The notes: generated by a model from the sequence alone, not told the origin. Positions 51,226 to 60,894 are shown, counted from the first letter of the stretch. The stretch is 64,000 nt of DNA from UBA3478 sp964217345 (GCA_964217345.1 CAXPJI010000026.1:1-64000), one strand, 5' to 3'. Program-made: numbers and translations.

Positions 51226-52245
51226 CTATCTGAAAGACTTAAAGGCCTTTTTAACGACCTCATAAGCTTCTTTTTGTTCTCGGTCTAAAGTAACGATTCC
51301 CCAATACTCTTCATTTGCAGTAGCATCGTAGGGGACTCCACTACTTCCTGGAGTCCATCCGCCCACATCTTGGGTTTCAGGAGAACCTGCCTTCCACCAT
51401 CCGTCGGTAAATGAAAACACGATCGCGCCTGTCGCCGTTGTGTTTGGGGTTAATACTTGATCTAAAATCGTTTGAGTAGCGTCTGCTTGTGCGGTCTCAT
51501 TATAACCTAAAGCGTAGCCTTCATTTTCTATGGTCATGTAGCTGTCGGCACCAAGCTCTGAGAAATAAACCGGCTTAGAACTGACTTTAGAAAATTCTTC
51601 AAGTGCAGTACCAGGTTGATCCCATCGGTAGACATTGAGGCCCCACAGGTCAATTTGATCTAATCTTTGAATGAGGTCTTCACTCGGAACTTCTCCATGC
51701 GCCGTAGCTACAGGATGTTTGGTGTCTATTTGTTTGATTGCGGCAGCAGATTCGTTGAGAACTGTATACCAATAATCTACCGATCCGCCGAACCACTCGG
51801 GGTGATAGTTGTATTCGTTTCCAAGTTCCCACAGAAGAATTGCTGGGTGCGATTTGAAGGTTTCTATATAATCAAGATAGGTTTCAGATTGTAGGTCATA
51901 AACGCCTCCTTGATTAAATCCGAAACTAATGATCACCCGTAGCCCCGCGTCGTATATTTCATCGAGTATTTCTCTTGACGCTATGGGTTCATAGACTCTT
52001 AGGGTATTTACTCCTGCTGCTTTGATTAGTTTCAGATCTTTTTCGATTTGTCCAAAATTTCTAATCGTCTGACCCTTCTCAACAGGGTGGTAGCATACAC
52101 CCTTTATAAAGAAGGGTCTATCGTTAATGGTGAGCAGATGATCTTTTACCCCGACTATATTTGATTGATCTCCAATGAGCGAGCAAGAACCAAAAGACAG
52201 CCCTGCGAATAACAATAGAATTATGGCTTTGAAATTTCTAATCAT
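51226..52245 (-). CDS. Glycoside hydrolase lipoprotein, GH2-like TIM barrel
   Basis: A 339-residue protein with a lipoprotein signal (LSFGSC, C21). The single TIM-barrel domain resembles the catalytic domain of GH2 and related clan-A enzymes: FFIKGVCYHP at the start, the acid/base E144 in LWELGNEY and a probable nucleophile E230 in YFSELGA. The beta-sandwich domains of full-length GH2 enzymes are absent. In a laminarin locus a beta-glucosidase or beta-1,3-glucanosyl role is likely, but the family number is not certain. It is 7 bases downstream of the GH17 lipoprotein. Confidence 0.8.
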   Translation of the reverse strand: MIRNFKAIILLLFAGLSFGSCSLIGDQSNIVGVKDHLLTINDRPFFIKGVCYHPVEKGQTIRNFGQIEKDLKLIKAAGVNTLRVYEPIASREILDEIYDAGLRVIISFGFNQGGVYDLQSETYLDYIETFKSHPAILLWELGNEYNYHPEWFGGSVDYWYTVLNESAAAIKQIDTKHPVATAHGEVPSEDLIQRLDQIDLWGLNVYRWDQPGTALEEFSKVSSKPVYFSELGADSYMTIENEGYALGYNETAQADATQTILDQVLTPNTTATGAIVFSFTDGWWKAGSPETQDVGGWTPGSSGVPYDATANEEYWGIVTLDREQKEAYEVVKKAFKSFR

Positions 52246-52252
52246 TGTTCTT

Positions 52253-53536
52253 TTATTTTAAAACAGGAAGATGAACATCCTTATTTAATAATGCAGATTC
52301 TCCGTTGTAAGACTTTGTGATAGGTTTACCATCACGACTAAGACCTTCAAATACACCTGAATCCACTAGATGCCATAAGGTGTATTTTGCTTTGCCGTCA
52401 CGGGTGAACAGTCCAAAATGATTTTCAGAATCGTTGGGGTTAGCCGAGCTTTTCCAAGGTTCATCAAAGGCCTCAAAATAGAAACAGCTAATACCTTCAG
52501 TGTCTGTCCATTCACGCATTCCCTGATGATACATGGATTGTTTTAATTCGTCAGCTGCCTTCGATCCATCTGGTCCGTAGAATCCATCTGATTTACTGGC
52601 CCAACCAGTCTCACCGATATGGATGGGCTTATCTACTCCGATAGATTTTAGATAATCGGACACTTGCTTGTACTGCATCTTGCTATAATTCACTGCAGAC
52701 TTCATCAGAAGACTATTCACGTCATTAGTATCCTTATAGGTCTTCACGGCTTCTATATTCCAGAAAGAAGGATTGTAATGAGTGTCATGGAACGGGTAGG
52801 TATGCATGGAAACGTAATCTACTGCTTTGGCAAGTCGCTTTAAATCCTCATTGTGGTATTCTGATCCACCACCTCCCCACGAGGCGAAATTGTCAGAACT
52901 GGTGATCCAGAGATCTTTGGGAAGATCTCCATTGGTTTTTAAGGTTTGTAAATAATTTACCCATCCAAGAATTACATTAGGTTTTACAAAATAAGAGGCT
53001 GCCCAATGAACCATAGCTTCGTTTCCTACCGCGATTACCTTTATGATATCGGGATAGGCGCGAGTGAGTTCTGCTGCGCGTTCAATCTCTGCTTTGTTTG
53101 AGGCGTAGTCTTCTTTTTCATGGTTAGGACTGTTTGTCCATGCTCCTTCACAATCGATCCATGCTCCGAGCATTACGTACATCTCAAAATTGGATTCTTC
53201 CTTTTTTAACTCAGCAATGGCCTTAACTACGTTGGTGGCGTGCGGAAGTTGTACGTTATAGGTGCGAACGATTCTAATTCCCATAGCGTGAAGAATTCTT
53301 AGATCTTCTTTTAGTTGGTCTAAGGTTGGCTGAAATTCTCTACTTACTTTTCGGTAACCTCCATAGGATATCGCTTGGTAATTTGGATTGCCTAAAAGTT
53401 CTGAAGCAGTCTTGCTTTGCATAGTTGTTGATTTGGTTTCGCATGAGAATAGCATCAACCCCAACAGGAGAGTGAAGAGGGTTTTTAATAATCCAGTTAT
53501 TCTACCAATTGTTGGTAAGGATCTAACTATTCTCAT
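52253..53536 (-). CDS. Glycoside hydrolase family 17 lipoprotein
   Basis: A 427-residue enzyme. The lipobox MLFSC puts the lipidated residue at C32, so it is anchored in the inner or outer membrane. The GH17 catalytic pair is E173 (AVGNEAM) and E309 (HIGETGWAS). An extra 40-residue loop precedes the nucleophile compared with the shorter GH17 here. It probably cuts beta-1,3-glucan oligomers in the periplasm or at the surface. It starts 4 bases after the phosphorylase gene. Confidence 0.88.
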   Translation of the reverse strand: MRIVRSLPTIGRITGLLKTLFTLLLGLMLFSCETKSTTMQSKTASELLGNPNYQAISYGGYRKVSREFQPTLDQLKEDLRILHAMGIRIVRTYNVQLPHATNVVKAIAELKKEESNFEMYVMLGAWIDCEGAWTNSPNHEKEDYASNKAEIERAAELTRAYPDIIKVIAVGNEAMVHWAASYFVKPNVILGWVNYLQTLKTNGDLPKDLWITSSDNFASWGGGGSEYHNEDLKRLAKAVDYVSMHTYPFHDTHYNPSFWNIEAVKTYKDTNDVNSLLMKSAVNYSKMQYKQVSDYLKSIGVDKPIHIGETGWASKSDGFYGPDGSKAADELKQSMYHQGMREWTDTEGISCFYFEAFDEPWKSSANPNDSENHFGLFTRDGKAKYTLWHLVDSGVFEGLSRDGKPITKSYNGESALLNKDVHLPVLK

Positions 53537-53540
53537 GATT

Positions 53541-56500
53541 TTAGATATTTATCATAAGTTGTTTGATATCACCGGAACGATTGAATATCGCATCACTGTA
53601 TTTTTTATTGAGCGAATTACCTTCAATGATCTCTGTGCTGAAATCGTTTAATATTATTGTGATCTTAGCATCTCCATTCTTCGTATAGATGATAGGTACT
53701 TGACATACGGTGTATGCTAATGATCCTTTTGATAATTCGACCTTTTGTAGGGATTGTTTTAAATCGTAGTACTCGAATACTTGATCGTTATTTAAAAACT
53801 CAGAATCAGGAATAATGGTTGGGTCAAAACTTAAAATCCCCTTGGATACGCGAACCCCTAGTTCTCCAAATCGACAAAGGATATCTTCTTTTACCTGCCC
53901 TGTCATTCCTGGTTGTTGCGCGCCTTTACCACCTGGGGTATGTGAGTAGGGATCTGTAGGGAAAGCTCCATAGAGTTCTGGAGATTTGTGCACTCCAATA
54001 CCTGCATTAATTTCAAAATAATGATCAAATAATTGACCAACAATTACCTCAGATGCGGATTGGTCTATAGCCTTCTTGGTCACCTCATAAGCAGCAAGTC
54101 TTAGCTTTGATACCATATGCCAATAAATAGAACCAAGACCCTCGTAACCGAAAAAAGTACCAGATCTTCCTGTAAAGGCTTTATGGTTAAAAATTTGTTC
54201 GTAAATAGCTTCGATTTTTGGTTGCTCTTTTTCTACCAAATCTTGATAGTGATTTGGAAGGTTGTTCAAAGCATCTCTTAAGAATCGGATATTTTTAAAG
54301 TTTCCATTGAAATGGCATCCACCTTCACAATCTTTCAGTATTATATCTCTATTACCTTCTAACACGAGCTTGCTGAGAAGCTCAGACTCTGAAACCTCAA
54401 TTGGGCTGATGTTATTCTTTTCTAGGAATCTAGGTAAAGTTTTGTTCGGATAAAGCACGTAGCTGTATTGATCCTCTCTAAAGAGTTTACTTGCCTTAAG
54501 TGCATCGAGCACGGCTAAACTTGCCTCGGTATCGAGATATCCTGAACTTAGAACAGCTACCTGGCCTTCTAACATCTCAGGTAAGTAGCTAATGGCTACT
54601 CCTTTATCTTCAGTTACGGTCATTAAGTTATAGGCATGATACAATTGGTCTTCACGCTGATTAGATTCTATAGAATACTCAAGGTGTTTTAGAGCAACCT
54701 CTATAAAGGTCAGAAATTCATTGGTTTTAAAGGTGGTTTTCTTTCCTGAGAAATCCCGATCATAGATGGTTTGCCTGTAGATACTAGCTGCTTCTCCTAA
54801 TCCTGATAAAACCTGCATTCGCTGCTGGTCATTTATTGAACCTTTTAAAAGATGAGCTGAGTCTTCAAGCGTTTTATGAATTTGATCAAAACACTTCTTC
54901 AGTTCTACCGAGATTTGAACTTCAGAAACCGCCGATTGACTGATTAATTCTTTAAAGAAAGCTAAGAATCTTCTGAGGTAATAAAGTGTTACCATAGAAA
55001 CTCCGTTTCCAACAAGGGCATTGTTCGCGTCGTTCCATTCGGGTCTTTGAGTATTCATCCAGATTCCACCTTCAGGAATGTAGTTGGATATTTTAGCTAA
55101 AACGGTTGCTAAAATCTTTTCAATAAAGTTTACTTGGTAAACCGACCCTTCTGGATTCGTAAGCAAGGCTCCATCGGCTCCGATTCGCTCCCTTCTCTTT
55201 TCAATATCAGACTCTCTTTTGTAGTCGTAATCGATAGTGTTTTTTGGGTCTTCTATAAGAGCTTCAAAAGGTTTTATGCGGTAAGGGATATTGGCGTATA
55301 CAAAAGAATTTTCTTTGAAGTATTCATCGAACTTCTCAGGGTAGTATTGCTGAATGAATTCTAAGAATTTTAGAAGATAGATAATCTGGTGATCCCCCCA
55401 ATAGCCAATATACGACCATGGGTTGTCTGGCTCGATGGTCTCCCATTCGAACCCGTCTTTGAATACGCGATAAGGGTTGTATCCATCAAATGATGAGGCG
55501 TTCAAAAACTTGAACATCATACCCTCGATAAAGGCTGGGTATGAATGAGCAAGAGCTTCCCAGTTTTGAAAGATATCTCTCCAATTACCTTGATAATCTA
55601 GAATCTTAGATCCGTCATCTTCATTTCTGAGGTTGATGGAAAACTTGTTCCAAGGTCTACTCGGATCGCCGTGTCTTCTACTAAATTTTAGGGGAAGGTA
55701 TTCGTGGCACAAGCGCTGAAAATCCTTGTGGTTGTCTTGCTTCGATAACGTCTTAATAGCAAACACATCGAACTGTTCTGGCAAGTTGTTTAGTAAGGTT
55801 ATTTTTTTATTATAAACCTCACTGTTAGCCTGTTTGATATAACGAATAAAATCAGCCTTTTCTATCGTATAGTTTTCATCGAAAATACCTCCACGCATCA
55901 CGTTAAACATGGTGTTAGCAAAGTGTCTTGTGTTTCTCCTTTGATCTGCGGTTAATTGTAAGCCATCACTGGCTCCTACCAAAGAAATTAGTCGGTCTGA
56001 CCCAAGTTCAATATCTTCAACTATTGACTTGCTAAAGGTCTCAGGGGAATTGAGTTTTTTCCTTAGTTCAATGATGTCGCTTACTGTTTTGCTAATATCA
56101 GCAACGATCATCCATTCCTTTTCAGTTCCAGATACTAATTCAAAGGATGTATTGATAAAATAGGCCCCTCGCTCCGCTTTAATATCGGTCTCTTGCTTGA
56201 CGCCATGACCTTTTCTGAAATGGTCTAATTGCTTTGATGATAGGAGTACGGCTTTATTTTCTAGTCCTAGTGAGAAAACTAGGTTTGCCTTCAGGGCTTC
56301 GCTAGGTTCTGCCTTGTCAGAAATAATAGCGCTCAAAGCATAAATACCAATAGTGTCGGCCTCAAGTTCACACTTTTTGTAAGCGTCAACCAGGTTACTG
56401 CTGCTGCTTTGTAGTCCTTCAGGAACACCATAAGGCAGAAGGTTTTGTATCCCGTCAAGTAGTTGAATGCTCTTGTTTAGTGAATTGGAATTTTTGATTT

Positions 56501-57002
56501 TAGAATTGCGAACAAAGCCGAATTGCTCACTCGACGACCACTCATAACTAAAAGTGATCCCAAGGTCAAGATTAATTTCTTCAAAGAGCACTTTATTACC
56601 ATAGGTGTTCTTGTAAATGTTTCGCTCTACTTTATAAACCCCTTGATAGTTCGATGAAAAGGGTTCCCATAAAAAAGTTTTCTCTTCTTGTTCTACGAGA
56701 ATGATGGTTTTGCTACCCGTATGTTCGTGAGCTTCGGTGATCTTGTCATCGGTGTAGTAGGGGAAAAGGGCATGGTCGCTATTAATTCTTCCTGCAGATA
56801 ACCCTCCAGTACTTGAAATGAACATCCAGTGATCGGAGTGACTCACGATACTCATAAAAAATGGACGCATTTCATCGGTATTCGAGATCTTAAAATATCG
56901 CTCTCCGTCGATTTCAACTTCTTCTCCTGTGATTGGATTGTTATTGGTATTTAGAGGCTGATTGCCTAAATAGATGTTCTTCTCTTTTGAATTGTTTTTC
57001 AT
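53541..57002 (-). CDS. Large glycoside phosphorylase, GH94-like, most likely GH149 beta-1,3-glucan phosphorylase
   Basis: A 1153-residue protein with no signal peptide, so cytoplasmic. The N-terminal half is a GH94-type beta-sandwich; the catalytic (alpha/alpha)6 barrel includes NPWSYIGYWGDHQ and PEWNDANNALVG. D658 in that motif is the likely proton donor. The unusual length and the WNDANNALVG motif fit GH149 better than ordinary GH94 (about 800 residues). Such enzymes release glucose 1-phosphate from laminari-oligosaccharides with phosphate. It heads an operon with GH17, GH2-like, MFS and GH17. Confidence 0.8.
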   Translation of the reverse strand: MKNNSKEKNIYLGNQPLNTNNNPITGEEVEIDGERYFKISNTDEMRPFFMSIVSHSDHWMFISSTGGLSAGRINSDHALFPYYTDDKITEAHEHTGSKTIILVEQEEKTFLWEPFSSNYQGVYKVERNIYKNTYGNKVLFEEINLDLGITFSYEWSSSEQFGFVRNSKIKNSNSLNKSIQLLDGIQNLLPYGVPEGLQSSSSNLVDAYKKCELEADTIGIYALSAIISDKAEPSEALKANLVFSLGLENKAVLLSSKQLDHFRKGHGVKQETDIKAERGAYFINTSFELVSGTEKEWMIVADISKTVSDIIELRKKLNSPETFSKSIVEDIELGSDRLISLVGASDGLQLTADQRRNTRHFANTMFNVMRGGIFDENYTIEKADFIRYIKQANSEVYNKKITLLNNLPEQFDVFAIKTLSKQDNHKDFQRLCHEYLPLKFSRRHGDPSRPWNKFSINLRNEDDGSKILDYQGNWRDIFQNWEALAHSYPAFIEGMMFKFLNASSFDGYNPYRVFKDGFEWETIEPDNPWSYIGYWGDHQIIYLLKFLEFIQQYYPEKFDEYFKENSFVYANIPYRIKPFEALIEDPKNTIDYDYKRESDIEKRRERIGADGALLTNPEGSVYQVNFIEKILATVLAKISNYIPEGGIWMNTQRPEWNDANNALVGNGVSMVTLYYLRRFLAFFKELISQSAVSEVQISVELKKCFDQIHKTLEDSAHLLKGSINDQQRMQVLSGLGEAASIYRQTIYDRDFSGKKTTFKTNEFLTFIEVALKHLEYSIESNQREDQLYHAYNLMTVTEDKGVAISYLPEMLEGQVAVLSSGYLDTEASLAVLDALKASKLFREDQYSYVLYPNKTLPRFLEKNNISPIEVSESELLSKLVLEGNRDIILKDCEGGCHFNGNFKNIRFLRDALNNLPNHYQDLVEKEQPKIEAIYEQIFNHKAFTGRSGTFFGYEGLGSIYWHMVSKLRLAAYEVTKKAIDQSASEVIVGQLFDHYFEINAGIGVHKSPELYGAFPTDPYSHTPGGKGAQQPGMTGQVKEDILCRFGELGVRVSKGILSFDPTIIPDSEFLNNDQVFEYYDLKQSLQKVELSKGSLAYTVCQVPIIYTKNGDAKITIILNDFSTEIIEGNSLNKKYSDAIFNRSGDIKQLMINI

Positions 57003-57297
57003 TACAACCGTTTATTTAAACTTCATTCTATCCTTTGCTTTTGGCATGCTAGTGCCAAGGGTATGAAATTAGCATTAAATCTGAGTAATTCGAAAAAATC
57101 AAACTATACAATAACTCTACAGATTTTAAATTTAATATCTATACAGTATTGATTTTCAGAATATTAAAACAAACAGCTGCTTCTCTATTCCTCTACGCTA
57201 CCTTTTGTATATCACAAAATGGTGTTTTCATTAAGGAAAGTGAAGAGCAAAAAAAAGGGCCCCGTTTGGGACCCTTTTCTATGATCGAAGGATTCGA
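57003..57297. other. Non-coding gap between the second TonB receptor and the phosphorylase gene
   Basis: 295 bases. It holds an imperfect dyad, TTGGCA and TGCCAA around a 6-base centre (57041-57058), about 40 bases before the phosphorylase ATG, which could be a regulator site. A T-rich tract and the terminator at 57249-57278 are also present. No perfect TAnnTTTG was found for the phosphorylase operon. A short frame at 57149-57430 is not a gene, because it runs into the TonB receptor's opposite strand. Confidence 0.6.
57249..57278 (-). terminator. Rho-independent terminator of the second TonB receptor gene
   Basis: On the minus strand AAAGGG..CCC pairs with GGG..CCCTTT around a 4-base loop with one C/A mismatch, followed by eight Ts. 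It begins 20 bases after the receptor stop. Confidence 0.88.
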
Positions 57298-59817
57298 TTA
57301 TAGATTTACTCGTAATGAAGCATTCCAAGTTCTTCCAAATCCGAACCATACAGAGTTGCGAACATCAACTCCATTCCAATTGGTTGCGCTACCATCAGCA
57401 TGGATGTTGGTGTTTGATTCTGCAATATAAACCGTATCAAATAGGTTGTTGATGTTAATTCTGAAGCTAGCGTTGTTGCCGAATAAATCGAAACGCGCTG
57501 TCGCTCCTAAATCAACTAAACCGTAAGATGGTAATTGAACTGCTCCTTTATTGTTAGGAGATAAGAATGCTGAATTAGCAATGCTATAATCAGCGTAAAG
57601 ACCATCAACAAAACGGTAACCAAAATCAAATGAGAAATCTCCAGCCGTATATTGAACTTCAGTGTAAGTAGTAAACTGAGCGGCATCCCCTACTTTAGCA
57701 TCTTTGATGTAGATTGTTCCTTCACCAACTAGGTTGTTGTTATCATCAAACACTTCTGAAGTAAAATCTTTGGTGTATCTCCAGTTACCCGCAGAAAGCA
57801 TTCCTTTGAAACGTAGCGCTGAAGATGCATAGTAAGTTGCTTCAACCTCTAAACCTTCATGTAGTACGTCGATATCCTTGAATTGAGCAGTTCCTGAAAC
57901 ACCACTTTCTAGGTTGAAACCTCTAGAGATGAAGCGGTTACCCCAAGTTGTTGAGTAAAGGTTTACGTTAGCTTTGAAATTCGATGAAGTATAGCCATAT
58001 CCTAACTCGAAAGAAGTAATTTCTTCGTTTTGTAGGTCTGGGTTGATGTTATTTGCAAAACCTGGGAATACTGCATCAAATAAAGGCTGACGGCTAATGT
58101 AACCTGCATTGAAGAAGGCGTTGTTTTGAGCGTCAAAGTTGAAGTTAGCACCTCCTTTAACATATCCTCCTGGAGAATCATTTTTAGATGATTCTGGGTT
58201 ACCTACTTGATCGAAATAATCGATACGCTGGTATTGCTGGTTTGAAATACCTCCTTGAAGTACCGCAGTGAACATATCGTTATCATTGTATTCGATAAGA
58301 CCGTTAAGACCAGCCCATTTCACTTTTCCGATATTGTAGTAATCTATTTTAGGTCCACGAATTCCTGTATTTTGGAATGGATTAGCCTCTACTAAGGTCT
58401 CTATGATTTGACCCGCTGAGTTCTTGTTACCAGTTGAGTAGTAACCGTCAAGTCCCATTAGATCATTAAGTACTCTGTAGTGGTAACCTGTGTAACTTCT
58501 TAGATCAACACCAATAGAGTAGTTGAATTTTCCTGATTGGATATCTAAAGACGAAATTGCTCCAACCCAGTCGTGTGAGTTCATAGATGCACGACGAATC
58601 ATGATTTCGCGGCTAACTCCATCGCTACGGAAACCATTAGAACCAATTTTAGCTCCGGTGTAACCTGAGATTGGTCCAGTATAAGGTTGTGCATTTCTTC
58701 TGTTCGTTGCAACTACTTCATCATAGTTGATAAACCCGTTAGGTAAACGAGTACCACGACCGTTTTCTACGTAATGCTCATAAAGATCTTTCTGGTAAGG
58801 GAACATATCGATTGCTGAGTTACGGAAGTTATTTCCGCGAGCTCCAGTTCCTCCACCGCGACCAGCAGATGCATAAAGTGATGTGTTAAGCTGAACATTA
58901 TCAGCGATATCCCAATCCCAGTTAAGAGTAGCTAATGGCTTGTTGTAGAAGTTACGACGAATGTTGAATTCCTCTCCTTCTCTGATACCATTGTCTGAGT
59001 TCCAACGACGATCAATTCCTTCTTCTCCGAAGTATTGATAGTCACGAATAGAAACCCAAGAATCTCTTTGGTGGTGCCATTGACCTGCACCTAAAACTGA
59101 GAGGTTAAGAGCGTGAGCAGAACCTTCTGGTGCATATCCTAATGCAGCGAAATAAGTCCATCCTTCACCTTGAGTACCATAAACGTAACCATCACCTTTC
59201 CAGTGTGAAAGTAGTACAGATGAAGCCCATCCATTTTCATTTTTACCAGTGTTGTAAGCAGCAGTAGTTTTGGTGTATCCGTCGTTACCTAAAACTTGAG
59301 TGAATGAACCACCCGGCATTTTATCAGCAGTTTTGGTAAAGATTGATACAGTACCACCAACAGAAGGTACCGCTAAACGAGAAGCACCTAGACCTCTTTG
59401 AATCTGAATACCAGAAGCAACATCAGTAAGACCTTGCCAGTTTGACCAGTAAACCCATCCGTTCTCCATATCGTTAACCGGCTGACCGTTGATAAGGAAT
59501 GAAGTGTTTCTTTGATCGAAACCACGAAGGCTAATACGGCTATCTCCGTATCCTCCACCTTGTTTAGTTGCATAAACACCAGGTGTTGTGTTCATGATTT
59601 CAGGAAACTCGAGGTTACCTACTTTTAAAGAGATGTCTTTCGCAGAAACTGTAGTAACAGCTACTGGAGTAACACGCTCCTTAGCAACGTCAATAACTCT
59701 TGAAGAAACAACAACCTCTTCAAGTTGAGTGGTTAATAACGTATCTGCCTCTTTTTGCGTCTGTGCAACAGCAAATGAAGCCGAAATAATCGCTAGTAAC
59801 GAAAATAATTTTTTCAT
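57298..59817 (-). CDS. TonB-dependent outer-membrane receptor without a SusD partner
   Basis: An 839-residue protein with a Sec signal (residues 1-18, ending AVAQ). The TonB-box/plug region includes LEEVVVSSR and the conserved plug motifs PGVYATKQGGGYGDSRISLRG (shown here as key residues within 20) and GTVSIFT. A C-terminal 22-strand barrel ends in RTWNASLRVNL. It lacks the N-terminal carboxypeptidase-like domain of SusC. Its place between GH16 and the phosphorylase suggests it imports glucan or a linked compound rather than a siderophore. Confidence 0.88.
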   Translation of the reverse strand: MKKLFSLLAIISASFAVAQTQKEADTLLTTQLEEVVVSSRVIDVAKERVTPVAVTTVSAKDISLKVGNLEFPEIMNTTPGVYATKQGGGYGDSRISLRGFDQRNTSFLINGQPVNDMENGWVYWSNWQGLTDVASGIQIQRGLGASRLAVPSVGGTVSIFTKTADKMPGGSFTQVLGNDGYTKTTAAYNTGKNENGWASSVLLSHWKGDGYVYGTQGEGWTYFAALGYAPEGSAHALNLSVLGAGQWHHQRDSWVSIRDYQYFGEEGIDRRWNSDNGIREGEEFNIRRNFYNKPLATLNWDWDIADNVQLNTSLYASAGRGGGTGARGNNFRNSAIDMFPYQKDLYEHYVENGRGTRLPNGFINYDEVVATNRRNAQPYTGPISGYTGAKIGSNGFRSDGVSREIMIRRASMNSHDWVGAISSLDIQSGKFNYSIGVDLRSYTGYHYRVLNDLMGLDGYYSTGNKNSAGQIIETLVEANPFQNTGIRGPKIDYYNIGKVKWAGLNGLIEYNDNDMFTAVLQGGISNQQYQRIDYFDQVGNPESSKNDSPGGYVKGGANFNFDAQNNAFFNAGYISRQPLFDAVFPGFANNINPDLQNEEITSFELGYGYTSSNFKANVNLYSTTWGNRFISRGFNLESGVSGTAQFKDIDVLHEGLEVEATYYASSALRFKGMLSAGNWRYTKDFTSEVFDDNNNLVGEGTIYIKDAKVGDAAQFTTYTEVQYTAGDFSFDFGYRFVDGLYADYSIANSAFLSPNNKGAVQLPSYGLVDLGATARFDLFGNNASFRININNLFDTVYIAESNTNIHADGSATNWNGVDVRNSVWFGFGRTWNASLRVNL

Positions 59818-60045
59818 TTTGAGAAAAGTTTAGATTTATGTTCTTTCCGCGAAAATAATAAGTATTCTTACACGAACAGGTAAATTAAACTTTAAGATTT
59901 CTCTAACATTTGAAAGATTGATCGTTTTGAGATATAGGAATCTCTCGGAGGTCCTGTAAAATATAGTGTTAGGAAAGGTTGCGAGCGACTTCTGTTTTGT
60001 TTAAAATTCAACAAAAAAAATTTCAACAAATTAGAAGGGTAATGT
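59818..60045. other. Non-coding gap between GH16 and the second TonB receptor
   Basis: 228 bases, AT-rich. A direct repeat TTCAACAAA occurs at 60008-60016 and 60022-60030 next to the GH16 stop. I found no perfect TAnnTTTG box for the receptor and no clear terminator for GH16. The receptor may have its own weakly conserved promoter here. Confidence 0.5.
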
Positions 60046-60849
60046 TTATAACTTGCTGATTCTGACGTAATCAACCTCCATGGTAGCCTCTTTGAATTCT
60101 TCAGAAACCGGACCACCTAGTGTTCCTCCCATGGCCAAATTTAGGAGTAAGTAGTGTGGGTTATCATAAGGTCTCTTCTTGTCGTTTGGTACCCTGTAGA
60201 ATGGTTGGTTGTCGAACAAAAGGATGATTTCATTTGGGGTCCATTCTAGCGAATAGATATGAAAGTCATCGTAAGAGTTCGGAATTTCTTGTGATTCCCC
60301 TTCATCAAAGTATTCTTTAGTTTCTGTATGTCCCCAATGCAGATGTCCTTTTAATACATTTTTTTCCCAGCCCGTTTGCTCCATAATATCAATTTCGCCA
60401 CACATTGGCCAACCCTCATTTCCTTTAGTATCGCCGAAGTAATTACCTTCTTCATTAACATTGCTTCCCAATGTCCAGATCGCCGGCCAGGTTCCTTCTT
60501 CTCTAGGTAATTTTGCTCTTACGTCTACTCTTCCATATTTAAAGTCAAATTTTGAATTCAATCTGGCTGAGACGTAATCTTTCGTGTCACCTTCAAAGGC
60601 GTAGGTTTGCTTTATTGCCTTAATTTTCAAGGTACCTTCAGATACAAAAGAAGTAGATTCATCATCTATGTAGTGTTGAAGCTCGTTGTTGTGCCATCCA
60701 TAACTATTGGGAGGTATAACTTGATGGTGCCATTTGTTGGAGTCAGGTCTTCCAGTATAATTGAATTCGTCAGACCAAATGATTTTACCTGAGTTATTGC
60801 TGCAACTAACAAATAGGAGAAGTGTAGAAATGAGGAGTAACTTTTTCAT
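60046..60849 (-). CDS. GH16 laminarinase-like lipoprotein
   Basis: A 267-residue jelly-roll enzyme with lipobox LFVSC (C16). The catalytic motif GEIDIMEQTG places the nucleophile E152, assisting D154 and acid/base E157. The GWP..CGEIDIMEQ form is typical of GH16 beta-1,3-glucanases. It should sit at the cell surface and cut laminarin into oligosaccharides for the SusC/D complex. It follows SusD by 67 bases with a terminator-like hairpin in between. Confidence 0.92.
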   Translation of the reverse strand: MKKLLLISTLLLFVSCSNNSGKIIWSDEFNYTGRPDSNKWHHQVIPPNSYGWHNNELQHYIDDESTSFVSEGTLKIKAIKQTYAFEGDTKDYVSARLNSKFDFKYGRVDVRAKLPREEGTWPAIWTLGSNVNEEGNYFGDTKGNEGWPMCGEIDIMEQTGWEKNVLKGHLHWGHTETKEYFDEGESQEIPNSYDDFHIYSLEWTPNEIILLFDNQPFYRVPNDKKRPYDNPHYLLLNLAMGGTLGGPVSEEFKEATMEVDYVRISKL

Positions 60850-60863
60850 AGAACTCGAATTTA

Positions 60864-60894
60864 TAAAAAAAGCCGCAACGTGAGTTGCGGCTTT
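60864..60894 (-). terminator. Terminator/attenuator between SusD and GH16
   Basis: On the minus strand an 11-bp stem (AAAGCCGCAAC with complement) with a 4-base loop is followed by a run of seven Ts. It lies 22 bases after the SusD stop and 15 bases before the GH16 ATG, so it probably makes the GH16 transcript less abundant than SusC/D. Confidence 0.88.

Noticed and set aside
57149..57430. 93-codon open frame with a hydrophobic start between the phosphorylase and TonB receptor genes
   Set aside because: Its second half lies on the opposite strand of the TonB receptor's conserved C-terminus and it runs through that gene's terminator; no family resemblance.
60008..60030. Direct repeat TTCAACAAA as a regulator site for the second TonB receptor
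   Set aside because: Only two short AT-rich copies about 190 bases from the start, without a -7 box at a useful distance; likely chance in AT-rich sequence.
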